Shown here: one piece after another, positions 1 through 7,746 of the stretch
How the letters are laid out: each line of letters begins with the position of its first letter
How positions within the stretch are numbered: position 1 is the stretch's first letter
Origin: an uncultured Clostridia bacterium
GTDB taxonomy: Bacteria; Bacillota; Clostridia; Christensenellales; Borkfalkiaceae
NCBI GenBank assembly: GCA_947581885.1
Contig: CANPWF010000044.1
Span: forward strand, 1-11,286
Length of the DNA stretch: 11,286 nucleotides
Direction: 5' to 3'
Made by a program: the position numbers and the translations under genes
Notes under the pieces: model-generated
Database searches by the model: none
Seen by the model: only the letters and a program-made list of their open reading frames with translations
Told to the model about the DNA's origin: nothing

Positions 1-265
1 TCTTTATGTATTTTTGCCCCCGCGGGATGCCGCTCTACGCCACCCTTAAATACTGTCCCTGTGGAACAAACTCGTTACTGTTGCACTTGATAGTATAATT
101 CACTGACGGTCGATCGCCACTCCACCGTTTACGGTAGCCGTCTATATGACTGCCGTGCTCAATTATTCAAACTCTTTTTAAAAAATAAATCAACGCGCAA
201 CTAACATACATCAAAAATTCCCCACGCAAAATAAGCCGCGGATGTAAAATATAACATTATCAATG
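1..265. other. Left-edge region without a supportable gene
   Basis: No convincing coding region is seen on either strand. On the minus strand an open stretch runs between in-frame stops at 167-169 and 35-37. It would encode about 43 residues including WSGDRPSVNYTIKCNSNEF, but it has no ATG, GTG or TTG start. It could be the 3' remnant of a gene or chance. The stretch from about 165 to 265 is AT-rich and leads into the operon promoter. Confidence 0.4.
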
Positions 266-294
266 TTGACACAAAATTCAATATCTGCTATAAT
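266..294 (+). promoter_or_regulatory. Sigma-A promoter of the TIR/SpeD operon
   Basis: The -35 box TTGACA (266-271) and the -10 box TATAAT (289-294) both match the consensus exactly and are separated by 17 bp. Transcription should start near 301, giving a leader of about 88 nt before the ATG at 389. This is the only strong promoter I see ahead of the five-gene operon. Such a perfect match predicts strong constitutive expression unless a repressor or leader structure acts. I see no clear operator palindrome over the boxes. Confidence 0.85.
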
Positions 295-388
295 AAATGT
301 ACTAAACAGTAATAGCCTTCCCCTAATGAACAGTTTTTTGAAAGGATGAGGCTCTGTTGGGCTCATACGTTCTGCGGAGATCTACAAT

Positions 389-1462
389 ATGACGGAAGAT
401 AAAATTTTGGCAGGCAACTTTTTATTTATCAGTTATAGCCACAAGGACATGGACTGCGTTAGGGAAGATGTTCGTGCATTGCAGGCGATGGGCGCACGGA
501 TCTGGTTTGACGAAAACATGCGCATCGGCGATAATTGGCAAACCATTGCAAAGGAAAAGATCGGGCATCCTAACTGCAAGGGCGTGATCTTCTATAACTC
601 CGCGGCGTCATTTTTGAGCGATGCCGTCTTGCTTGAACGGCAGGAAGCGGTTGCACGGGCCGAAAAGGAAAAGGACTTCGGCGTATATTCCGTCAACCTC
701 GATGGGAAGACCATGCAACAACTCTACACGGAAGCGATGCAGAGCGCCAAACAGGGATTCCTCGAAAAGATGTCCCGCGATCTGTTGCCCCACTTCAACG
801 ACGAAAAACTGTATATCCCGCGCTTGGGTAGCAAGGAGTGCGTCGAACAAATCTATGAAAAGGTCGTCCGTCCCAATCTTGTCGTCGACGAAGCGGAACT
901 CTTCCAAGACGCATTCCGCGGGAATGGCGGCGGGGTCCGCAGGGCAGACCGATTTAGGTTCGGTTCTTATTTTGGTGTACCGTGCACCGCGCCGCTCAAA
1001 CATTCCGCGCCGACAGAGCGGTTCTTCGCCAACGATACCGAGTATATTTCCTATAATAACGTACTTTTCGGGCTGCGTCCGTTAGAGTGGGATCTTTTAT
1101 ATGCGGAAAACGCGGTCGCTGTCCTCCTATGCACGGAAATCGTTGCCTTCGCTTGCGGCGGCGCAGATGCCGAGCGCTATCTGAGGGAGATTTTTGCGCA
1201 ACTCGCATTCTCTGCAAAGGAACGGGAATTGCTCCGGGCAGAGCCGCGCCTCCTCACGCGCGCGGACATCGACAAGGCAAAAGAAATCTTTGCCCCGGAG
1301 AAGAAGGGCTCCCACCGCCATTGGTGGATAGACGCAGACGGCCTCATGGACAATTGGAAGATGACATACTGCGGAAACGCGCCCTACCCGAATGGGTTCA
1401 ACATCATGATGAAAAAGGGAATTCGGCCCGTCATTGAGTTTCCGATCGACAAATTGAAATAA
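389..1462 (+). CDS. TIR-domain protein with DUF6273-like C-terminal domain
   Basis: Residues about 8-160 form a TIR domain. The opening strand is FLFISYSHKD (11-20). Next comes ARIWFDENMRIGDNW (36-50), the usual region around the BB loop. The SFLSDAVLLE segment (74-83) places Glu83 six residues after Ser77, the spacing of the catalytic glutamate in NAD+-cleaving TIR enzymes. Residues about 188-350 resemble the Bacillota domain DUF6273: FGSY (191-194), PLEWDLLY (231-238), a WW pair (312-313) and a terminal GIRPVIEF (344-351). No signal peptide or membrane segment is seen, so it should be cytosolic. GGAG at 376-379 lies 9 nt before the ATG, and an in-frame stop at 347-349 leaves no better upstream start. 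It is the first gene of the operon and the likely toxic or signal-making effector. The DUF6273-like half may sense or bind a ligand. NADase activity and the defence role are inferred. Confidence 0.85.
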   Translation: MTEDKILAGNFLFISYSHKDMDCVREDVRALQAMGARIWFDENMRIGDNWQTIAKEKIGHPNCKGVIFYNSAASFLSDAVLLERQEAVARAEKEKDFGVYSVNLDGKTMQQLYTEAMQSAKQGFLEKMSRDLLPHFNDEKLYIPRLGSKECVEQIYEKVVRPNLVVDEAELFQDAFRGNGGGVRRADRFRFGSYFGVPCTAPLKHSAPTERFFANDTEYISYNNVLFGLRPLEWDLLYAENAVAVLLCTEIVAFACGGADAERYLREIFAQLAFSAKERELLRAEPRLLTRADIDKAKEIFAPEKKGSHRHWWIDADGLMDNWKMTYCGNAPYPNGFNIMMKKGIRPVIEFPIDKLK

Positions 1463-1477
1463 ACAGGAGAAAAAACG

Positions 1478-3727
1478 ATGGCAAAATTGAAATCGGTGTT
1501 TTCGTCGCTACCGGAGGATGTCCGCAAAAAGTTGCAGGACCTCAGCCCCTCCTTGAAAGAGGTGACGGTCGACAAAGAGGGTTGGTGCTATAAATATCGG
1601 GACAAGAAGGAGATCGGCGACGCGATTTACAGGGATTTCCTCGCTTATAATGAGGAAAAAATGGGCAAACCGGGGAAGTTCTCCTTTTCCGACGAACTCA
1701 ACGCGAGCGGCATCCTTTCCCAATTGCAGGGCTTCCAGGTGCTTGCCGGTCTCATCGAGGAGTTTGACTGCGCGCTTGATCCCAAGCGCATCCTGGCGTT
1801 GCTTGACGATATCCTCCGCGACGTAACAGACGGGGAATCTGTCCACTTCGACGCAACGCCTTATCTCCCCGATAGCCACCAGTTCGACCGGAAAAACTAC
1901 ATCGACACCATCACTTGGTTTATCTCCTGCGCTTGCAGCGTATTCCGTCTGGTCATCCAGAAAGGGCTTGAACTCGGGGAAGAACGGAAATCCCGCCTTG
2001 TAGATTTGTTTGGTAAGAGCGTCGATTATCTCACGCAGAACTTCATCGATGCAGGGCGCGAGACGCCATTCCGTTACGGATGGAACTACACGGAAAATTG
2101 CAAGGAGCCCTCGCTCTATTTCACATTTGCCGTAAGCGAAGTGCTCATCGACATCTTCTCCACGTTTGAAAACGTCATCCGCAAAGCCGAAACTGCGTAT
2201 GTACAAGCAGGGATCGAACGCACGCTCGGCCATTATGCCGACAACGCCGAGATCCGTCTCGAAATCGAACAAAAGAAAGCACAGGTCGCCGCCTCCAACG
2301 CGGAGTATCTCGAGCAATATCAATTTTCCGCGGAGAGCATCGCCCGTGAAGAAGAACTGTTCCATCTCGTCAACCGCAGTTATGCGCCCTTCGACGGGGA
2401 ATCCCCCTACCGTATCCTCGAAGCACAGTGCAAACAAGCGGCGGAATGCATCTGGGAACTCGTCAGCGGCAAGATCGCGGAGGGATTTTTCGGCTCCGAC
2501 CTCGTGAGCGCCATCGACGAGGCCATCGTGGAACAGAGCATAACAAGCGATGCGCTCTTCAATTCCGTCTTTGCAATTAACACCATCGTCAATGCAGGCC
2601 TCGACGAGGATGCAGAGGACAAGATCAACTATTACACACTCAACGGCTCTAAGGAATATGAGGCGGCGCTGGATGATTACGATGAAATGCGCGATACGCT
2701 CCGCCTCGGCTACGATAACGTTTATCAAACATATATCAAGTTGCGCAAGCGCGGAAAGGAATATAAAGTCAACGAATATCTCCTCTCCTTCGGAGAAAAA
2801 TTCTCCGAAGAGGATGCCGACAACGTAAAGGAGATGCGAAAGGCACGCATCCGCGTGTTCTCCCTCATGCCGCTCCTCGTGAAGACCAAGACGACCCTCG
2901 GCGAATTCGTCATCCGCTATCCGCAATATGACATGCAAATCTATCTCGAGCAGATCCTCGAACACCGCAGTGTCAGCCCCGACGGGGAGTGTATGTGGAT
3001 ATGGGAGAAAGAGGGATATTCCTCTTCAAGCAACTATTACTATACGAGCGCATTGAGCGATTTCTACCGCTATTACGAGGAATACGAACTCAAATATTCA
3101 AAGAACGCCAACGGGAACGAGGTCCAGAAGCGGCGCATCCGTGAAAAGTATCTTGCAGAACTGCGCACGGATACAGGCGAGATCGGCGCCTTGAAACGCG
3201 AATTGCAGGTAGCGCTCCAAGAACAAGGCCGCCTGCGGGAGGAGATCGACAGTCTCAACGGCAAAATCGAACGGCTCAACGACGATCCGCTTCGCAAAGC
3301 CTTAAACGAATTTATCTATGCGGCGGTACAGGAACGGATCGGCTCTCTCGTCGCCGACCTCTTCGGACGCATGGCGGAAGATATCGCTTCTCGGGCCAAG
3401 GAACGGATCTTGACGGAGACTCCGGAAACGGCGGAGGAAAACGCGTTCGTGAAGAGCGTCCGCACCCTCATTGCATCGCTCGTCAACGAACAGATGCTCG
3501 GCGCGATCCTCGAAGACAAGACGGATCCCCGGAGAGCAGAAAAAGCGCTCAGCGCCCTCGAAAAAAATGCCGCCGCCGACTTTGCAAAGGTATTACAGAT
3601 TTATTTCTTACAGATCCTGCAAGAAGGCGGAAGCAACTATGTTTCGTCGGGCGGCTATCGCGGGATCAAAGCGGTGTTGCAACGCGAACAGGAACTGAAA
3701 GACGAACAAAAGAACAAAAGAGGGTAA
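1478..3727 (+). CDS. Large helical coiled-coil protein of unknown family
   Basis: I do not recognise a named domain in this 749-residue protein. It is acidic, predominantly helical by eye, and has no signal peptide or clear membrane helix. Residues 201-228 (GWNY, then EPSLYFTFAVSEVLIDIFSTF) look like a conserved core. About 507-545 is rich in Tyr and Trp, including SSSSNYYYTS. About 557-602 has the heptad pattern of a coiled coil (ALKRELQVALQEQGRLREEI). The rest of the C-terminus is charged and helical. CAGGAG lies 8 nt before the ATG, and the gene begins 15 nt after the TIR gene. Size, coiled coil and position suggest a scaffold or sensor that assembles with the TIR protein and the ATPase; this is inference only. 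The long minus-strand open frame opposite it is a codon-bias shadow. Confidence 0.85.
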   Translation: MAKLKSVFSSLPEDVRKKLQDLSPSLKEVTVDKEGWCYKYRDKKEIGDAIYRDFLAYNEEKMGKPGKFSFSDELNASGILSQLQGFQVLAGLIEEFDCALDPKRILALLDDILRDVTDGESVHFDATPYLPDSHQFDRKNYIDTITWFISCACSVFRLVIQKGLELGEERKSRLVDLFGKSVDYLTQNFIDAGRETPFRYGWNYTENCKEPSLYFTFAVSEVLIDIFSTFENVIRKAETAYVQAGIERTLGHYADNAEIRLEIEQKKAQVAASNAEYLEQYQFSAESIAREEELFHLVNRSYAPFDGESPYRILEAQCKQAAECIWELVSGKIAEGFFGSDLVSAIDEAIVEQSITSDALFNSVFAINTIVNAGLDEDAEDKINYYTLNGSKEYEAALDDYDEMRDTLRLGYDNVYQTYIKLRKRGKEYKVNEYLLSFGEKFSEEDADNVKEMRKARIRVFSLMPLLVKTKTTLGEFVIRYPQYDMQIYLEQILEHRSVSPDGECMWIWEKEGYSSSSNYYYTSALSDFYRYYEEYELKYSKNANGNEVQKRRIREKYLAELRTDTGEIGALKRELQVALQEQGRLREEIDSLNGKIERLNDDPLRKALNEFIYAAVQERIGSLVADLFGRMAEDIASRAKERILTETPETAEENAFVKSVRTLIASLVNEQMLGAILEDKTDPRRAEKALSALEKNAAADFAKVLQIYFLQILQEGGSNYVSSGGYRGIKAVLQREQELKDEQKNKRG

Positions 3728-3733
3728 ACTGTT

Positions 3734-4630
3734 ATGAAAAAAATCTCCTGTTTTTCCTATAAAGGTGGCGCCGGACGCACCACATTGGCGCTCAACGTCG
3801 TCCCCTATCTCGCCGATATTCTGCATGCCTCGCCGGAGCACCCCCTCATTCTTGTGGATATGGATGTGGACAGTTGCGGCATCACTTACTTTTTTAACCT
3901 TGAAGATTATGCCGATATCGACCGTTTCAGCGTACAGGCGTTGTTCGGTACAATGGGCGCCATCCCGAGGGACGACACCGCGGAGACCGTATTGGAACAT
4001 ACGCTCTTCCGTCACCTTTGCCGCGTGGGAAAATGGTTCAACTATCCCGACGACGCCATTCTCTGCCTTCCCGCCGAACCGGGCGGATCGCTCGGAACGA
4101 GCAATTACGACGGCAGGCCGCAAAAAGTACTCGACTTTATTGAGGAATGCAGCGACTATGAGTGTTGCGGCGTTCTCTTCGATTCCGCCGTCGGCGACCA
4201 ACTCACGGCGATCTGGTCCAACCAAGTGGCCGATACCATCATGTGTTGCATGCGTCCCACCAAACAGTTCCGCGAAGGTACACAGCGCTTCTTCGATAAA
4301 TTCGACGAGCGCATCGCCCGCGGAAAGAAAATCATCGTCATCCCCAACGTTGTGCCCACGGAGGCTCTTGATATCGAGGATGCGGACGGGGTAAATGCTT
4401 ATCCCGAATATGCCAAATCCGAGATCTTGAAATCATTCGCAGACAACGTGGAGCGCGGGAATAACTTCTATGATCTCGAAATGTTGGAGGGCGACTTGTT
4501 CGGGGTGCCCAAAATTGACCGCTTCATGTGGCAGGAGGGCATCTTGCGCTCCGCTTCAAGGCTGACGGATACCGAGCGCTTTGCCTTGTCCCGCTATAAG
4601 ATCATTGCGGAGATCGTTTGTAAGAGTTGA
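3734..4630 (+). CDS. ParA/MinD-type P-loop ATPase, KGGxGR Walker A variant
   Basis: This is a 298-residue P-loop NTPase of the SIMIBI (ParA/MinD) class. The deviant Walker A is SYKGGAGRTT (8-17). The signature lysine Lys10 is kept, but the usual P-loop lysine is Arg15. A' is LILVDMDVDS (38-47). Walker B is GVLFDSAVG (146-154, Asp150). The base-contacting strand is IVIPNVVP (201-208). This variant is annotated in public databases as a KGGVGR-motif ATPase. From memory it recurs beside signalling and effector genes rather than as a plasmid partition protein, and no ParB or parS is seen here. AGAGGG about 10 nt upstream is the ribosome site. The start lies 6 nt after the preceding stop, so translation is probably coupled. 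The likely role is a nucleotide-dependent switch for the TIR effector (inference). Activity in spite of Arg15 is untested. Confidence 0.9.
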   Translation: MKKISCFSYKGGAGRTTLALNVVPYLADILHASPEHPLILVDMDVDSCGITYFFNLEDYADIDRFSVQALFGTMGAIPRDDTAETVLEHTLFRHLCRVGKWFNYPDDAILCLPAEPGGSLGTSNYDGRPQKVLDFIEECSDYECCGVLFDSAVGDQLTAIWSNQVADTIMCCMRPTKQFREGTQRFFDKFDERIARGKKIIVIPNVVPTEALDIEDADGVNAYPEYAKSEILKSFADNVERGNNFYDLEMLEGDLFGVPKIDRFMWQEGILRSASRLTDTERFALSRYKIIAEIVCKS

Positions 4631-4632
4631 CC

Positions 4633-6870
4633 ATGGATACCAACGAAGAATTTATCCGCCTCATACCCGACGAAGGGCTCCGCCAATATCTCACCGAGGG
4701 TCTCGGGGGAGATCCTTTCGGCAGTAATTTGAATTACTATGCCGTCTTCGGCAACATCCTCAATCTCGCCTTCATGTATGCATTTTCGTGCTATGTCGAC
4801 CTCCGGAACCGCAACGATTCCACGCAGGGAAAGACGGGCAAGCTCGATCGCTGTGTACGCAACGGAAACGCGAACTCCTTGCGCGTGATTCGCACATTGG
4901 AGAAGGTATTCGCCGAATATCCCATCACAAACGAACTCATTCAATTTGTGCTGACGGATATCCAATTTGATTTTATGCTCGGTGAAGAATCCCGGCTCAT
5001 GGAGTATTTCCCGGGGTGCTATGCCGTTACACAGGCCAAACTCGGAGAATTTTTCTCCATGGTCAATTTGAGCTTTGTGAGTTCGCGTCTCGAACAACAC
5101 GATCTCGACACACTCAACAGAAAACTGCGCGAACTCATCGCGCTCTTCCCGTTCCTGCGGGAGGCGCGGCTCACCTTTTCGGAGAAAGCGGGTTGGTATA
5201 TATTCGAGATCTGCCCTTGCTCGGCTTTCCCGGACGGAAAAATCAACACCTATGGGCTTATCCACCGCTTGAAGACGGGAAAACGCCACAGATTTTATTA
5301 CCTCGCGTCCCTTGAAAAAACAGTCGCACGGTATGAAAATTCCCGTTCATCGCAGGACGTGCTGTTTTCGGATGCCCCCTATGCGGGTTCGCGCGCGGAA
5401 CTCACCGCGCCCTATATGCTGCCGTGGGATGCCGAGACGGTATATTCCTACTTAAACCCAAACGCGCCGGAGACGCCCGAGCCGGCACAGCATAGATCCG
5501 GGTTTGAACAGATCTTTAATATCAACTACAAATATATCAAGAACTTGGCGCTTGCCGTTGCGGATGCACTCGGGCGGGAAACATTCGCGCAGTGCGGCGA
5601 AGCGCTCTTAAATACTTTTCGCCATACCTATCCCGATGCGTTCGCCTATTACAGCAAGGGGAGCAAGGATTGGGACACCGTGATCGTCATGCTTTTGATC
5701 GAGGCGAGCCCTTCCCGCGTATTGCAAACGGTGCTTCTCGCCGACCCCAATATCGCATATCCCATCTTGCGCAATCTGCGTCACCGTTTCGGCAAAGCGT
5801 TTTCCGAAAGGCTGAGTTCCATTCAAAGCAATGCCGACTTTACCGAGCGGGCGGAACAGTTGATCGATTTTCGGCAGATCCATTTTGGCGACAGAGCCGT
5901 GCGCACACAGTCGTATGCCAATATCCGCGCCGAAATACTGGCCGAGGCGAAGGCGGATATCATCATGTCTGCCCTCCTCTTCTCACATAGCGAGCGGCAG
6001 GTCCGCTATGCGGGCGGGATCGGGCAGGAGATGGAATCCCTTGAACAACTTCCCGCGGATATCTCCCCCGCCGAACTGTGCCAAACCATCCGCATCACAT
6101 TCGGCGAGACCCTCAAACACATTTCCTGCTTCTATGCAGGCATCTTGGGCTACGGGAAGAAAAAGATCGAATATGATAAAAAGTCCGAGTGGCATATCAT
6201 GCCCGCCAAAGAAATCCTCCGTTTTCAGGAGGAGTGCAAGAAGGGGTTTGAATCGGCCGCCCGTAAGGAATGGGAGGCCGTCCGCGGCCTCGGAGGCGAC
6301 GGCATTTTGGAACTTCTGCGCTGTTTTCTCGCGCTTTGCCGCCGTTGCAGAGAAGGCTCCGAAACACTCTTCGGCAGATCCAGCGAGAGCAGATGGCTAT
6401 ATACCGTCCTCGGGCGGTATGAGATCATGGACATGGATCTTTTCACAAAGGAGATCGATGTCAACACCGTCGAAGACCTCTCCGAGAATAACGCGGTTTG
6501 GTGGCAAAAAAAAGCGATCCGCATTATGCGGTTTTTTGCGACAGGCTCCTTCGACCCCACCGAGGACACCACACAATATTTCCAAAATGCCATTTTGCCG
6601 ACGATCGCGAGTTTTTACAGCGTCAACCGTAGCAAAGACGGTTACGATACCGCCTCGCTGTTTTTGACGATCGACGTCAACCGCAACAATGTCAGCGATT
6701 ATCACAGGGAAGTGAATGTGCTCAGCGAATTCACCTACGATATGCACTCTATGTATTACTGCTTGCCCAACGTCATCCGTAGCAACCAGAAGTGGTGGAT
6801 CGAGCCCTTCATCATCGAATGCAAACTGCTCGACGATATCTATAGAACAGACGCCGAAACAAAGGAGTGA
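4633..6870 (+). CDS. Large protein of unknown family, operon component
   Basis: I do not recognise the family of this 745-residue protein. The N-terminal third is helical, with NYYAVFGNILNLAFMYAFSC (34-53), an aromatic-rich helix probably not membrane-spanning. About 180-235 is more strand-like (ARLTFSEKAGWYIFEI, then RHRFYYLASLEKTVARYE). The middle and C-terminus are helical, with SKDWDTVIVMLL (341-352) and late tryptophan pairs. No catalytic or nucleotide-binding motif is apparent. A TTG at 4627 would add two codons, but it overlaps the previous stop. The ATG at 4633 is preferred because the next gene starts in the same TGACCATG context. The Shine-Dalgarno is weak (AAGAG at 4622-4626), so expression probably depends on ribosomes finishing the ATPase gene 2 nt upstream. 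It is likely a structural or sensing subunit made in step with the ATPase (inference). Confidence 0.85.
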   Translation: MDTNEEFIRLIPDEGLRQYLTEGLGGDPFGSNLNYYAVFGNILNLAFMYAFSCYVDLRNRNDSTQGKTGKLDRCVRNGNANSLRVIRTLEKVFAEYPITNELIQFVLTDIQFDFMLGEESRLMEYFPGCYAVTQAKLGEFFSMVNLSFVSSRLEQHDLDTLNRKLRELIALFPFLREARLTFSEKAGWYIFEICPCSAFPDGKINTYGLIHRLKTGKRHRFYYLASLEKTVARYENSRSSQDVLFSDAPYAGSRAELTAPYMLPWDAETVYSYLNPNAPETPEPAQHRSGFEQIFNINYKYIKNLALAVADALGRETFAQCGEALLNTFRHTYPDAFAYYSKGSKDWDTVIVMLLIEASPSRVLQTVLLADPNIAYPILRNLRHRFGKAFSERLSSIQSNADFTERAEQLIDFRQIHFGDRAVRTQSYANIRAEILAEAKADIIMSALLFSHSERQVRYAGGIGQEMESLEQLPADISPAELCQTIRITFGETLKHISCFYAGILGYGKKKIEYDKKSEWHIMPAKEILRFQEECKKGFESAARKEWEAVRGLGGDGILELLRCFLALCRRCREGSETLFGRSSESRWLYTVLGRYEIMDMDLFTKEIDVNTVEDLSENNAVWWQKKAIRIMRFFATGSFDPTEDTTQYFQNAILPTIASFYSVNRSKDGYDTASLFLTIDVNRNNVSDYHREVNVLSEFTYDMHSMYYCLPNVIRSNQKWWIEPFIIECKLLDDIYRTDAETKE

Positions 6871-6872
6871 CC

Positions 6873-7673
6873 ATGCCGCATCTTCATTTTATCATGGACG
6901 CCTACGGGACCATTGAAGAGAACGCCAACAACATCATGACCGTAAACGAGTTGCTCATCCATGTGGCAGCGGAACTCAAACTGCACCCGATCATGCCGCC
7001 CTTCCTCGTCCCGTATTATTATTGCGACGACGCGGAGGACGGGGGCGTGAGCGCGTTCATCCTCTGCGAAAGCGGACACATTACCATCCACACATTCCCG
7101 TACCGCTCCTGCTATTTTGTGGATATCCTGTCCGACGATTTTTTCTCGGCCGCATCCGCGGAGACCGCCGTAAAGAACAGGTTGTATGCCGATCGCGTGA
7201 CATCCAAACTCGTCGACAGGCGCATGCTCGACTGCGTTGCAAAACAGCCCGCAGACCCCTCTTCCGACTTCGGTCCGCACTATATGATCGAGGTGCGAGA
7301 CTTTCCCATGACGATGGAGTGGATCTACCGTTGGCTTGACAAAATCGCTTATGAGATCGACATGCTTCCTATTTCACGCCCCTACGTCGTCTTCGACCAC
7401 AGCCAAAACCCGACCTCCATCTCGGGACTTCTCGTCGTTGCCCAAAGCCACATCGCCGTACACTACGATATTGCATCCAAAACCGCACTCATCGATATCT
7501 TTTCTTGTGCCTTCCTCAAAGATTCCGCGATACACAACCTGCTCGTCTCGTACTTCGGCACAAACTATACCTGTAAACTTTTCTCAAGGGGGAGCAAACA
7601 CAGCGATAAATACCAGAGGAAAGAGACGAGGACCTCTGTCTATAAGAGCTGGCGTGAGCAACACGATGAATAG
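6873..7673 (+). CDS. Tandem SpeD-like (AdoMet decarboxylase family) protein
   Basis: This 266-residue protein is built from two SpeD-like domains. SpeD is a pyruvoyl enzyme that cleaves itself at an internal serine and decarboxylates S-adenosylmethionine for spermidine synthesis. Domain 2 (about 135-240) carries ISGLLVVAQSHIAVHYD and DIFSC. Ser184, Ser192, His197 and Cys212 match the four catalytic positions of Thermotoga SpeD (Ser55, Ser63, His68, Cys83) with identical spacing; Gln191 replaces the glutamate before the cleavage site. Domain 1 (about 3-105) aligns through SAFILCESGHITIHTFP, but Gly68 replaces the pyruvoyl-forming serine and Asp88 the cysteine, so it should be inactive. The tail (241-266) is basic. 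AAAGGAG sits just before the ATG, 2 nt after the previous stop. The operon has no spermidine synthase, so the role is probably not ordinary polyamine synthesis. The substrate could be AdoMet, an amino acid as in diverged SpeD relatives, or only a bound ligand. Confidence 0.8.
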   Translation: MPHLHFIMDAYGTIEENANNIMTVNELLIHVAAELKLHPIMPPFLVPYYYCDDAEDGGVSAFILCESGHITIHTFPYRSCYFVDILSDDFFSAASAETAVKNRLYADRVTSKLVDRRMLDCVAKQPADPSSDFGPHYMIEVRDFPMTMEWIYRWLDKIAYEIDMLPISRPYVVFDHSQNPTSISGLLVVAQSHIAVHYDIASKTALIDIFSCAFLKDSAIHNLLVSYFGTNYTCKLFSRGSKHSDKYQRKETRTSVYKSWREQHDE

Positions 7674-7746
7674 AATGATTGCTGTGTAAGCGATTTCTTT
7701 TGTATCTCTGCTGTTTTATCGAGATCATTACGAGTTCACCACTTTC

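Noticed and set aside
131..142. ACGGTAGCCGT shared with about 9100-9110, considered as an attachment-site repeat flanking the island
   Set aside because: Only 11 bases match, the motif is partly self-complementary, and the right copy lies inside a coding-like frame. Chance is the simpler explanation.
35..169. Minus-strand stretch of about 43 codons at the left edge that reads fairly protein-like
   Set aside because: There is no ATG, GTG or TTG start, a stop lies immediately upstream, and I recognise no family.
346..402. 18-codon leader peptide MRLCWAHTFCGDLQYDGR overlapping the TIR start
   Set aside because: The AAAGG sits directly against the ATG with no usable spacing, and the peptide has no attenuator-like run of one amino acid. 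Not annotated as a gene.
1508..2965. Minus-strand open frame of 485 codons opposite the 749-residue gene
   Set aside because: It mirrors the codon bias of the plus-strand gene, has no ribosome site or recognisable domain, and would break the compact operon.
3734..4630. Plasmid or chromosome partition protein ParA
   Set aside because: No ParB gene or parS-like site is present. The GRTT variant P-loop and operon partners point to a signalling ATPase instead.
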